A stretch of DNA of 64,000 nucleotides from Craspedostauros australis (taxonomy: Eukaryota; Bacillariophyta; Bacillariophyceae; Mastogloiales; Achnanthaceae), in NCBI GenBank assembly GCA_026770025.1, contig JAMXDE010000073.1, positions 62,001-126,000 on the forward strand. The letters are read 5' to 3'. The position numbers and the translations under genes are program-made. The notes under the pieces are model-generated. The model was not told where the DNA came from. It did no database searches and was given only the letters and a program-made list of their open reading frames with translations. Positions 43,055-53,089 of the stretch are shown in pieces. How positions within the stretch are numbered: position 1 is the first letter of the stretch; the number at the start of each line of letters is the position of its first letter.

Positions 43055-43099
43055 CTTGCAGAGGTCTAAGAGCTTGACAATCTTTTGCGACTGTTAATC
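43055..43099 (-). promoter_or_regulatory. E2 primer-binding site and short leader
   Basis: The plus strand reads TGCGACTGTTAATC at 43086-43099, flush against the LTR. This resembles a tRNA-Asn(GUU) anticodon arm (CT-GTT-AA loop with stem bases); from memory it matches the yeast tRNA. No 3'-CCA-complementary site is present. The leader to the start codon is about 45 nt including this site. Confidence 0.6.
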
Positions 43100-43627
43100 T
43101 AATAGAGCCCAAACGTAATGGCTGTTGTCTTGTTGGCTGTTCTTTAGCTGTAGGCAGAGGCTTGACTGGCAAGCGATCCGGACGAGAGTCTTCTGTTCCA
43201 CAAGTAGTCAATTTAGAATACTGGTAGATGGTGAAGAAACGTGCGGATTATGAGATTAGTGCTATGGTTCTTCTCTTCGATGGGAATCTCCTGTGGTGTC
43301 CTGGTTGACAGTGCATATGGGTTGTGTAGCCCGAGTACCGTGGGTCGAGATCCGTCGTCTGGGTTCTGTGAGAGACAATGGGCGATGATGATCGTTGTTG
43401 TGGCTTTGGTTCCGTGCGTCGGTGTTTTGGCGATAGCGGGTGTCAGAAGCTTGGTTATCGGAACCCCATTGGTTCCTTGACACGAATTCCGAAGATCCGC
43501 TTCAAGGTTCTGGATCTGTCTCCAAACGTGGGGTTCGGCGAAGTGTCCGTTCGATCTACTGGAATACTGACGAGTCGGATGATTCGTAGTCTCTCTCGCT
43601 AAGGTGGTTACTAGTTTAGCTCTATTA
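43100..43627 (-). repeat. E2 5' LTR (right on the plus strand)
   Basis: 528 bp, expected promoter for minus-strand transcription of E2. Starts TAATAGAGC and ends GCTCTATTA on either strand. Confidence 0.95.
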
Positions 43628-43632
43628 GCTCG
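43628..43632 (+). repeat. E2 target-site duplication, right
   Basis: GCTCG, matching 31795-31799, followed by TCAAGCTCTCTGGATG, which continues segment S2. Confidence 0.95.
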
Positions 43633-44308
43633 TCAAGCTCTCTGGATGCTTGGACTGGGCTGGCTCGTCGGTTCTTGTCTTTCCGCCACACTGGCACTGG
43701 TCGCTTCGAAGATTGGAATGGATGGTGGCCCCGGAATTTGTTGCTTCAACAACGAGTGATCGCTCCTCCTGGGGCTTGGCAAGGGGCTTGACTGCAGTGT
43801 TGGCGCAATGGCGGAAGTGCAACTCCGGGAAAGATGAAAACGATAGCGTGATACGGGACGGTTGATAGAACCGCGCAGCAACCATGCTCCTCGCGGCTTC
43901 TCATCATTTCCCTCTGCCTTGTTCGCCATGTACTCTTCGTGGATGGTCTCTTCCAGAAACTTGGATCGGCTGGCATCGGCACTGTCGCTTTGGATCTGTT
44001 TGGCAGTGTGACTTGGAGTAGAATGCTCTGTGTGCGAATCCGGCGGCACGGTGACGACCGCACGGCTTGTGAAAATGGTGCTGCCATGTGTCCATTGTCT
44101 GCGCAATGAACCAACAACGATGCTCATGGCAGAGTGCGGATGGAACCACAGACGTCCAATCTGCTTGGGAATGGCATCGGCAACATCCCTGTGTGCGTTT
44201 GTACTGTAGAGAGCGGACCGGACAAGTCGTAGACAAGGAGGAGGCAGCATGGGAGCAGTATCCAGGCCTTCGATCTCTTCAAACATCTGGTCACTTCATC
44301 ACAGCATT
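43633..44308. other. S2 sequence right of E2, no supported gene
   Basis: Continues the region equivalent to S1 20569-21255. It has the displaced 3' part of the uncertain plus-strand ORF and minus-strand shadow frames (43633-44286 and others) that I cannot support. Confidence 0.45.
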
Positions 44309-45561
44309 CTATTGGACACGCAGATATAGTACTGTGCCCTCATCCTCATCTACAACCTTGTACAGGTCCATCATGAACATACAACTGTACTCGTCATCAA
44401 TACCATCACTCTTGGCTCTCCCACTGCAAAACACCTGGATCCCCGTCATCAATTGGGGTTGTAGAATCAGTTTGCTTAAATCTAGATGAGTGAACATATC
44501 TTTCTCACTTTCAGCTGCCATTCTCATTGCTGTATCGTTCGACACCACGCAGTTGTGTTGATCAGCGAATATCAACATATCTATCATGGTGTCCTCTGTG
44601 AGATGCTTGTGGGCCAACTCTGCTTCAAGAACAAGCTTGAGTAGCCAGAAGCCGAATTCGTTGGCCACAAGGATCAGCTGTTGCCGATCGTCCTGCCCAG
44701 TGAGGATGGGAGTTGGCTCGTGAGAGGCGTCTACATCGTGGTGAGCGTTGGTGTGAGCGCCAACATGAGTGCCAGTGTGAGCAGCAGCGTTGTCACGAGC
44801 ACTGTCATTGAAGGATATCTTGGCTGTGTAGATGCATTGGAGGACGTATCGGATGTGTTTTGGTTGAAGATTGGGAAGAGGGATGGTTGTTTGGATGGGT
44901 TCAGTTCCATCGTGAGCGTCATCATTCGCGTGGCGATGTTAGATTCCGGAGTTGCTCAGTGTCTCAATGGATGGGAGTGTGATGATGAGGGCTTGGGCGT
45001 TTGCCTTGGTTAGTTGTTGTTGGTCGCCCTGTCCACACAAGAAGATGGTGTCTGTCCTGTCCTCGGTTTGGAAGGATATGGTCGATCTTCTCCAATGTTG
45101 ATGTTGGTCCTCTTGTTGCTGCTGTGTTTGTGTTCATTCTCTTGCTCCTTTCGCTTCAACTGCTGTCCCAACTGTTCTTGTGGTTGTTCATTTGCTTGTT
45201 CGTTTTGTTGTAAGCGTTGCTGCAGTTGTTGCAGTTGTGGGTGAGCTGAAGGCGAAAGTCCTCTGATGAGGGACTCGATACACTCCAGTTGGCCCTTGCG
45301 GCATGCCAAATGAAGGGGAGTCCAACCATTGTAGTTTCGGCAATTGATGTTTGCCCCACATGATTCGATGAGGTACTCGATACACTCCAGCTTGCCTCTG
45401 TAGCATGCCCCATGAAGGGGAGTCCAACCATACCTGTCTGTAACCTTGTTGGCATCAACTCCTTCATTCTGTGTCTTGTTCTGTTTCTTCCATTCCTTCA
45501 ACACCGACAAGTCACCTGTCCTGGCAGCACCAATGAGTTGTTGGTTCGTAACATACTGCAT
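44309..45561 (-). pseudogene. Ankyrin + BTB/POZ protein, S2 copy (2 clear ankyrin repeats), broken
   Basis: From the Met at 45561 the frame encodes the degenerate first unit and only two ankyrin repeats (GWTPLHGACYRG..., GWTPLHLACRKG...), then a Gln/Asn-rich linker, ending at 45010. The BTB part lies in another frame. A TAA interrupts the BTB region near 44940, where S1 and S3 read ETLIDKG or ETLIEKG and this copy reads ETLSNSGI-stop. The C-terminal helical part (ANEFGFWLLKL..., FADQHNC) is open from 44668 to 44309. Confidence 0.6.
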
Positions 45562-45594
45562 TTCGAGAGGATGGTCGATGGTTGCTGGACGATA

Positions 45595-45629
45595 GACGTT
45601 GGACGTTGGACGTTGGACGTTGGACGTTG
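45595..45629 (+). repeat. GACGTTG heptanucleotide repeat, five copies (S2)
   Basis: Same five units as in S1 at 22646-22680. Confidence 0.85.
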
Positions 45630-46354
45630 AGGTTGGATTGACTGTCGAGGAAGTGTGGAGTTCGAGCAACCCATGACATGTGTGTTGTTGATGTGCTCGA
45701 TTGTGGGGTTGAGCAGTGTGTGCGGTTGCCTCGTTTCAATGTTCTCCCGTTTCTCTCCTCGTTTCTCTGTTTGTCTACTTCTTGATCGCACCCTGGTTTG
45801 GGAGAGGGCACCAGCGCTGTCCGGAGAGTGCGGATCCTTCCTTTTGCTGACTACGAACTGGCGCACACAACAACGAGAAGAAGGAACAGAACACGACACA
45901 CGCCCCACAAGATCGCCGTTGCGAACACGAGAACACCACAAATGGGAATCGTGGATTCTCGCTTCACCACTTTTGCGCGTGCTGAGATGTTCCCAATTTC
46001 ACGAATTCTGTGTGTCAATGAAGTACTTTATTAGCTTCTTTCATGAGAAGGACACGTCAGAAAGGCGTTCAAATGAGATCTCTGATCGTCAACTCGAAAC
46101 AACCACGAAAGTGATGATGACGCCAACAGCGATGATGTGATGGAGGGAGCACCAAGATGATCACAATCTCAATTGCAACCATCGCACGTCACGATGTACG
46201 CGTATCCCCCAAGGAGTCCAATCGGCAACATGGTTGCCTGAGAACCGCACATGGGATATGCGCGATGTGTTGTACTACTACGAGTACGCATGAAGGCGGT
46301 GGATTGAACGATCGTGTTCCCAACAGGTTTGACCAGCAAGTCATTGGTGCTCCT
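45630..46354. other. 5' flank of the S2 ankyrin/BTB gene
   Basis: Counterpart of 22681-23404; no supported gene. Ends against the E3 LTR. Confidence 0.45.
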
Positions 46355-46519
46355 TGTCAAAGTGCACAAGTAACTACTGTAGACGTATTGGCCCGTTGTT
46401 GCGTGCCCTGGTCGGAGCTCTTGTTCTTTTATTGTGAGTTGTCCGAAGACAAACCCCCGACCAGTATTTGTGACTAATATGATTAGTAAAGAGGTAAGAA
46501 GGTACAGAGAAAGTTGTCA
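46355..46519 (-). repeat. E3 3' LTR
   Basis: 165 bp, left end of E3 on the plus strand. The Pol stop TGA is again made by the LTR edge. Confidence 0.9.
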
Positions 46520-48823
46520 CACCCCTTGATCTCGAGGTAGACCTGGATAGAAGAGAGCGGTGACAAGAAGTGTTAGTTGCGGCCTCGCCAATGCCTTGGT
46601 GAGCATATCAGCGAAGTTGTGGACCGATGGGACGTGTACTGGAACCAGTATCCCGGCGCCGACGGCCTCACGGACTCGATGGAATGAGATGGCCACATGC
46701 TTCTTTTGCAGCAGGCTGTCTGCGATGGTCGTGTTCGAGATTACCGCATTGTTGTCACAGAATGTGACCGTGGGTGATTTGATGCGTACTCCCAGCGATC
46801 CGAGCACGTATCGTAGTGCAATGATTTCCTCCGTCACTGATCGCATAGCGTTGAATTCCGCGCCGTACGTTGATGTGGTAACCGATGTTTGCCTCTTGCT
46901 CGTGAAGTACACAGGGGTCCTGCCAAGGAATAGTATGATCCCAGTGTTGGATCGCCATGTGACGAGATTGTGTGCGTGGTCCGCATCGACGAATGCATAC
47001 ATAGGCAGTTCCGGGTAAATCGGCTTGGGCGATCGGTCGTCGATGTCCTCTGCTGCCTCAGGATACTCTTCTTTCATTTGCGCCACCAACTCTGGGTTGG
47101 AAGGCGTCGAGTTGAAGTTGTCGAGTATCATGGGCCTGGAGTCGACTTGTGTTCTGAGCGTGGACTTTCCTTTGAGGTAGCCCCAGATCTTGAGCGCTCG
47201 CACAAGATGTCCTTTTCGTGGTGATGCAGTGAAGCGAGAAAGTGAAGAAGTTGCAAAGGCAACGTCAAAACGTCCAAGTTGAACGACCCAGTTCAGCATG
47301 CCGATATGCTGCTGGAACTGCTGGTGTTCATCAGGTGTTAGTAGTTCGGTATCGTCCGTCTCCGGATGATCCTTGTTGCGCATCGGTACTTGCTGTTCGT
47401 GCAGCTTGCCATGTTGTCGCTCGACTTTGTCCAGCGCGTTGGCGATGTACTTGTTGCATCCGATGCTCCATTTGCCCTTGGCATTCCTGGAGTAGTCGTT
47501 GCCCAGATAGTATTTGGGTGGTCCAATGTCTTTGATCGTGTAGACTTGTTGGATGGACTTCATGTATTGATCGGGATCCTTGGCCACGATCTTGAAGTCG
47601 TCGACATGCGTGCAGATGTAATCGTAGCCAGTGTCGTCTCTGATCTTGATCCATACATCTTGGTTGTGACGTGATGGGGAGAACCCCATGGATGAGAGTG
47701 TGTTCGCGAAGTGAGCGTGGAATCGTTGTGCACTCGATCTGAGTCCATACAGCGCCTTCTTGAGTACGATTGTTTGGCCCTCACGGTGGTCGAATTCCTT
47801 TCCGGCTCTCGCGTAGATTTTCTCGTTGGTGTATGCGTTGACGAATGCATTGCCCACATCGCCGCATAACTGCTTCAGCTTGTTGGCGTCCGCGATGACG
47901 TCGAGTATCCAAACACTGGTGGACTTCACTGTGGACGAGTATACTCTGATGTTGTCAGCGAGTTCGATGAGATGACCTCCGGCGACCAGACGCCCCTTGC
48001 GTTGCAGATCTTGTTTGACTGTGAAGATTAGCCGTAGCTTTGTGCTCTGGTAGTCCGAGGAAGGTTGATGAGTGGATGGGTGAAATTCGAAGCAGTTGAG
48101 CTCGATGAGAGCATCGATCTCCTTCTTGGCTGCGTCGCGCCAAAGTGTATCTCCATTCGCTTTGTCGAGTTGGAGTGCGTGCTTCATGTTGCATGGCACT
48201 TCCACTCCGTACTGGAACACGGTGGCAAAGAAGTAATTCTTTGGTTTCTTCTTCCCTGACCGTATGCGTCTCAGTATGGATATGTTGTCGTCGTCATCAA
48301 TTGTGAATTGGTGCGTGCGCTCGATGCGTTGCATGCGTCGTCGGATCGCTCGCACGGCGTGCTTTGCCCATTTCAGCATTGTTGTCGATTGCCGATTGTG
48401 TCGGTCATGCCGTTTCGGTTCGTTCGCGATGATGTATCTCGCTACGATCTCAGGATGGTCTGCCCTCAGGATGTCGTATCTGAACCATTGTGTCTCGTCG
48501 TTGTCCCATTTCACGTTGAGATGAAGATGTCCGTCTCTGAATGAATGGCCTGCGACAGATGTGATGGCTGGATCGTTCATTTCGTCTTTTGTGATCTGAT
48601 TCTGGAACATTTCGTCATGCTCGCGCTCAGCCAGAGTGTCGATACGCCCCTGAATCCGCTGCTTGGGTGGATCTGGGATCCTCACCGGCTCGTAGTCATC
48701 GGATTCGTCCGAGATGTTGCCAGTGGAGCGATCATCGTCCCCGTCGTCGTCGGATATTGCGCCCGTGGGCCCGCTGTCGCGGTCGTCGTTGTCGTCGGCG
48801 ACGACATTTGGCTGACCAAACCA
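46517..48823 (-). pseudogene. pol: E3 reverse transcriptase and RNase H
   Basis: Open over the full RT and RNase H, first Met at 48685. HVDD catalytic motif, FVDADH and NFADMLTKAL present. It has Trp (TGG) where E1 keeps Arg (CGG) in the segment KSTSV-x-ILDV, a CpG-type change shared with E4. Confidence 0.8.
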
Positions 48824-49639
48824 TCAGTCTTGATTGGGAGTGCTGTTTTCATTTACCGCGACGCCCCTGACCTCCGGTGGTCCTGTTTCAGGAATGCGAG
48901 CTGCCGCCCCTGACCGCACGGCAATTGCGTCGATGGCCTCTCGGACCTGTCGAGCAAGCTGCGCCAGCATAGTCTTGGTTCGCGCCCGCTGTCCCGATTC
49001 GCCATTGGTTTGATAGTGTATCAGATCGAGGCGTGCGATTCGTTGCACTTCCTCGTCGGTAATGCGCGGTGCACTTGCGTCGTCCGCGATTCGTGGTTTT
49101 ACGATGTTGCGCACCAGGGCCGTGCCCTTGGTTACGTCTTCGCCTTTTGGCGACCAAATGTAATAGGTGAAAGGGTCCCCATGGTCCCATGCAATCCCCA
49201 AGAAATGCCCAGGCTTGAATGGATGGTGCGGGAACTTCGTCATCGGCTCGAAATACCAGATTGGCTGAAAGAACGTGAATCGGAACATGGAGATGTCCGG
49301 TGTGTTGCCTCGCAACATCTCGATTGGGGTGCGCCATTGAATGCTTTCTTTGGCCGTGTAGTTCCACACGTTGATAGCATGCTGCACTGCGTGACACCAA
49401 AATGTGAGTGGTGCAGTCGTGGCCCAGAGCATCTGATACGCGTGTCGCTTGATGTTCCCGATGGCTCGCTCTGCGCGGTTCTGGTTCTGGTTCATTGGAG
49501 CGGTGAAGGAGTGCTTGATCATGTACCTTGTGGTTACAGCCTTCCATGCCTTACCGGCTTGGACTTGCGAGTTGTCCGAGATGAGTAGATCCGGTGCCCC
49601 GACCTGCACAATGAATTCCGTCAGCGCCCCTGGCGCCAT
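48824..49639 (-). pseudogene. pol: E3 integrase C-terminal half
   Basis: 271 codons with SDNSQ and NRAER as in E1, ending with the same TGA at 48824-48826. Confidence 0.75.
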
Positions 49640-49648
49640 CGCCTCCCT

Positions 49649-50596
49649 TCAGAGCGGCTTGGCCCAGATGAACTTGGATTCGCTGTGTGTGAAGAGTTGG
49701 ATGCATCGGTATTGTCGGATGGATGGGACCGTGGAGAAAAATGGACCTGTGTCCACCCTTCCCTTGATTCGGTGTGGTTGCAACGCACCTGCTTGCTGTG
49801 CTCGATACTGCCTTGGGATGAGTCTTGACTCGGCCTCGATGGGTGTGTCGGCCAGCTGGGTGGATGCTTCCTTGGTCTTCGCCACCACTTGTGGTGGGAG
49901 ATGTTGGAATACTTTGTCGAAGTCGACATGTGTGTGGGATCGCCTGAGGCGTCGGTGCCTGTCGCAAATCGTGATGTGCGCGGCTTGGGTGAGCTCGTGA
50001 GCTGTTGGTCTGCGGATTGGGATGCGTAGGGTATTGCCGTCATGGTTCGCCAGTGGGATGCTGATGTCGCCAGACGATATCCGTTTCTGCCCGTCATGTT
50101 GTCGAAGTCTGTCGTATACGCGTACTCCGGAGGCTCGCATGTGGTGCGTGTTGAATAGCGACTCCATCTGCCGTGGATGCTTGTCGAGAGCCACGAAGAA
50201 CGCCTTGATGAGAATCACTCCGCCTTGCGGCGAATCGTATGCTGCCACTGCGTCAACCATTGCAAACGCTTCGACCGGTGAATCCACGGTCGCGCCGCGA
50301 GCGTGGAACTTCTGCGGATGCTGTCGGGTCACTTCCCATCCAGACTCGTGTACAATGTTGCCGTCCGCCCCTGAGTCTAGAATGATATAGCCGTGGCTAC
50401 TATTCGTTACTCTTGCCCGTCGAATCGTGTGCTCTGTATGTGGGTGGGTTGTGCTGTGACGCGACACTTGTAGCGTATCCGGGGCCCTGGCCGCCGGCTT
50501 ACTCTCCGCAGTATCACTCTCCAGTTTGGTATTCTCCCGATCCTTGATACGAATGCTGACTCCCAATTGACGGCGTGTGACGGCCGCCGGTGGTTG
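49649..50596 (-). pseudogene. pol: E3 protease and N-terminal half of integrase
   Basis: Open from the Gag stop to the TGA at 49649-49651; an internal Met is at 50566. Carries LDSGADG and the first integrase Asp. Same interruption after KFIWAKPL as in E1 and E4. Confidence 0.7.
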
Positions 50597-51985
50597 TTAG
50601 GTACTGTTGTCACACGGTCCGTACTTCTTGACACGATCGGTCTTGTTGCCGAATCTCGCGCGCTTGTTGGACTTGCGCTGAGCTTGTTGCTCTTGGGTTT
50701 TGGCGAACTCAGCAGGCTTGGCGCGTTTGAGCGCAGCCTCACCCATGAGCTCTCCGGTGCTGCGGAAGTGGCGTGAAGACTCCACCACGAGCACTTGTGC
50801 TGCGGGTGGAAGACTGCGGAACACCACGTCCGGCAGGCGGTAATGGGAGGACTTCTTGCGGTCGCCGGATGCCTTGTCGAATGATTGCTTGCGGTCGGGA
50901 CGACTGTCCTTCTGGTGCATGCGTCGGCTGCGTCCTGGGGACTTGTCGAGGTCGGCGTTGGCGAGGATCTTGTCATGGCGCATGAGCGTCTCGCGGACCC
51001 AGGAGAAGGACTCCTTGGTCTGCTGTAGGCTTGTGATCACGCTGGCAAATCGCTCGTCGCGGATGCTGCGGAAAAACCTTGCGATCTTCTCCTGATCGTT
51101 CATTGGCTTGCCATTGTCCTCGATTGCATGGAGGGACATCGAGAAGTCGTTGACGAAAGTCCCAAAGGAACCGTTGCCAGAGTATATGAGCTTGGAGAGT
51201 CTTGCCTCCTCCTCTGCCACGATGCCGGCCTGATTCTCGGCGGACTCGTAGATGCGAATGAGAGATTGGAAGGCGGCGTGGCCGCTGGGTTCCTCTGCTG
51301 TGACAATGTACTGCGCGTCTCCCTTGCAGGTTTTGGAGCGGAGCACTGCGTAGAACTGAGCGTCCACTGATGCGCGGTAGTGCGATGGTTTCTCTTGCAG
51401 CATGTAGTCCGCGAATTTGGAGGTGACCAGCTGCCGCATGAAGTCCGTCTTCCATTGGTACCACTCGATGTTGAGACTGCTGAATGTCTCAGCCTCCGGC
51501 ATGGTGATCTTATCGTATTTCCATCCGGTTGGCGTTGATGGTGATCGACTAAGTTCCTGCTGGCGCCGTGGCGAATGTACCACGACCTCACAGCTTGCAG
51601 CCTCAGTGAGTTTGCGGCTTGCTGCCTTCATATCCGCCTCCAATTGGAGCTGGATGGCTTTGAGCGCGACGGGAGTCTCGATGGAGGGCACTGTGTACCC
51701 AGAGGACTTGATGAACTTGTCGATTGCGTCCCAGTCAGTAGCTTGATCAACCTGGCGCTCCTTGGCGAAGGCGAAGATGCGGAGGATGTTCTCAATGTTG
51801 ATTGAGGTGAGTGTTGGCGAAAGAGACAGCACCTGGATGATGTTCTTCTCCGGACTCTGGATGGCGCGTTCGATCCTGCCAAGCTTCTTGCGGATGAACT
51901 CCATGTCATCGTCTTCGAGCTCAACAAGCTCAATGAGCTCCTTGATGACGGTCGTCCAGGTACGGTTGTTGATTGGTCTTGCCAT
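50597..51985 (-). CDS. gag: E3 Gag
   Basis: 462 residues from the Met at 51985, nearly the same as E1 Gag. Ends with TAA (TGA in E1), so a stop is kept at this position despite a base change. Confidence 0.85.
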   Translation of the reverse strand: MARPINNRTWTTVIKELIELVELEDDDMEFIRKKLGRIERAIQSPEKNIIQVLSLSPTLTSINIENILRIFAFAKERQVDQATDWDAIDKFIKSSGYTVPSIETPVALKAIQLQLEADMKAASRKLTEAASCEVVVHSPRRQQELSRSPSTPTGWKYDKITMPEAETFSSLNIEWYQWKTDFMRQLVTSKFADYMLQEKPSHYRASVDAQFYAVLRSKTCKGDAQYIVTAEEPSGHAAFQSLIRIYESAENQAGIVAEEEARLSKLIYSGNGSFGTFVNDFSMSLHAIEDNGKPMNDQEKIARFFRSIRDERFASVITSLQQTKESFSWVRETLMRHDKILANADLDKSPGRSRRMHQKDSRPDRKQSFDKASGDRKKSSHYRLPDVVFRSLPPAAQVLVVESSRHFRSTGELMGEAALKRAKPAEFAKTQEQQAQRKSNKRARFGNKTDRVKKYGPCDNST

Positions 51986-52038
51986 GGTGGTTGGTATTGT
52001 AACGTGATAAGCTTGATGGTAGATCACGACTCTTAATC

Positions 52039-52203
52039 TGTCAAAGTGCACAAGTAACTACTGTAGACGTATTGGCCCGTTGTTGCGTGCCCTGGTCGGA
52101 GCTCTTGTTCTTTATTTGTGAGTTGTCCGAAGACAAACCCCCGACCAGTATTTGTGACTAATATGATTAGTAAAGAGGTAAGAAGGTACAGAGAAAGTTG
52201 TCA
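52039..52203 (-). repeat. E3 5' LTR
   Basis: 165 bp, right end of E3, abutting S3 at 52204. The primer-binding site candidate GACTCTTAATC is at 52028-52038. Confidence 0.9.
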
Positions 52204-52576
52204 GTCGCCATCGTCACCATCACCGAACTCTTGCATGAATTTTGTGGCCACGTTGCCAAGATTGTATGCAGGATTGGTTCGTCTGACCGTCTGTCCAAAC
52301 CGTAGACGCGTGTAAAAAGACATGAAGTTTCCGCGTGTTCGGTTTCGTCAAATGGTATCGACTCAGTTTGAGGTACTCAAGGTATCTGAATTGGCTACCT
52401 TGTGTTTGGTACATGTATCCAATTTTGGTCTGATGTTGTCTCGGATCCACGATGACGCAAATCGTGTGCGACAGAAGTTCCCCCGTTGGCTTGACACAAA
52501 TCACAATCGTCATCATCATTGTCACCATCAACAGCATCAACATCACCAACGACAGCGAGAGACTCGGAAAGGACTG

Positions 52577-53089
52577 ATGAATCTGACTGCAAGGCCACTC
52601 ATTCTGGTCACCACAATCATGTCATGCCAGCTGTTCCTCGTCGTCACGATCGTGATGGTTGAAGTGGGAGCCTTCCAAATCTGATCATTGTGCCATCACC
52701 AGCAATGCGCCAAACCATTCCATGGCCTGACTGCGCAGCAGCAGAGAAGAGAAGGGCGGCACTCTGCTGGATCCGCGATATTCAACATCAAAGACGCGGA
52801 TGGTGGCAGCGACGAAGACGATGGTTGGGGCAGCTCCAAGACATCGTCAACGAATGACAAGCTACCGACAGCTTCCAGTGATGCGTCGAAGCTCCGCAAC
52901 GAGCTGCAGCGGCTGCAGAGGGAGCGCTCATCAGGCGGCGAGGAAGGGATGAGCTCATCCGAAACTGACCGCGATCTCTTCATTCCCATCTTTGCGGGCA
53001 TTGCCATCCTTGGGTTCGTTGGATCCTACAGCTACGAACTCTTCCGCCTTGCATCGAGGGGCGAGCTGTATTTTCCTTGGAAGCAGTAA
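52577..53089 (+). pseudogene. Plastid-type small membrane protein, S3 copy, interrupted by TGA
   Basis: Same TGA as in S1 (52682-52684) after GAFQI; downstream the frame stays open (52688-53089). Small changes such as GVAIL to GIAIL and LYLPW to LYFPW leave the protein character intact. Confidence 0.65.

Larger units (their letters stand above)
31800..43627 (-). mobile_element. Giant Ty1/copia LTR retrotransposon E2 (11,828 bp, apparently intact)
   Basis: Two 528-bp LTRs that read as identical, a 5-bp GCTCG target duplication, and one open frame of 3,542 codons on the minus strand. LTRs begin TAATAGAGC and end GCTCTATTA, a perfect 9-bp inverted repeat without the usual TG...CA. Only about 45 bp separate the 5' LTR from the start codon, and this gap contains the primer-binding site. 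E2 differs from E1/E3/E4 in LTR, size and sequence, so it is a different family. Identical LTRs and an unbroken frame point to recent, probably competent retrotransposition. Confidence 0.97.
29254..46354 (+). repeat. Segmental repeat S, copy 2 (split by E2)
   Basis: About 5,268 bp of S once E2 (31800-43627) and one 5-bp target duplicate are removed. It follows the E1 LTR directly and ends against the E3 LTR. Relative to S1 it lacks about 170 bp near 31005, has two ankyrin repeats rather than three, and keeps the membrane protein gene open. Confidence 0.95.
46355..52203 (-). mobile_element. Ty1/copia LTR retrotransposon E3 (5,849 bp, decayed)
   Basis: Same family, orientation, length and flanking bases (CTCCT left, GTCGC right) as E1. 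LTRs at 46355-46519 and 52039-52203 differ from each other by the same TTTTATT/TTTATTT change seen in E1. Stops: TAA at the Gag end, TGA inside integrase, TGA after integrase. The matching LTR difference shows E1 and E3 derive from one element copied with the segment. Confidence 0.95.
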
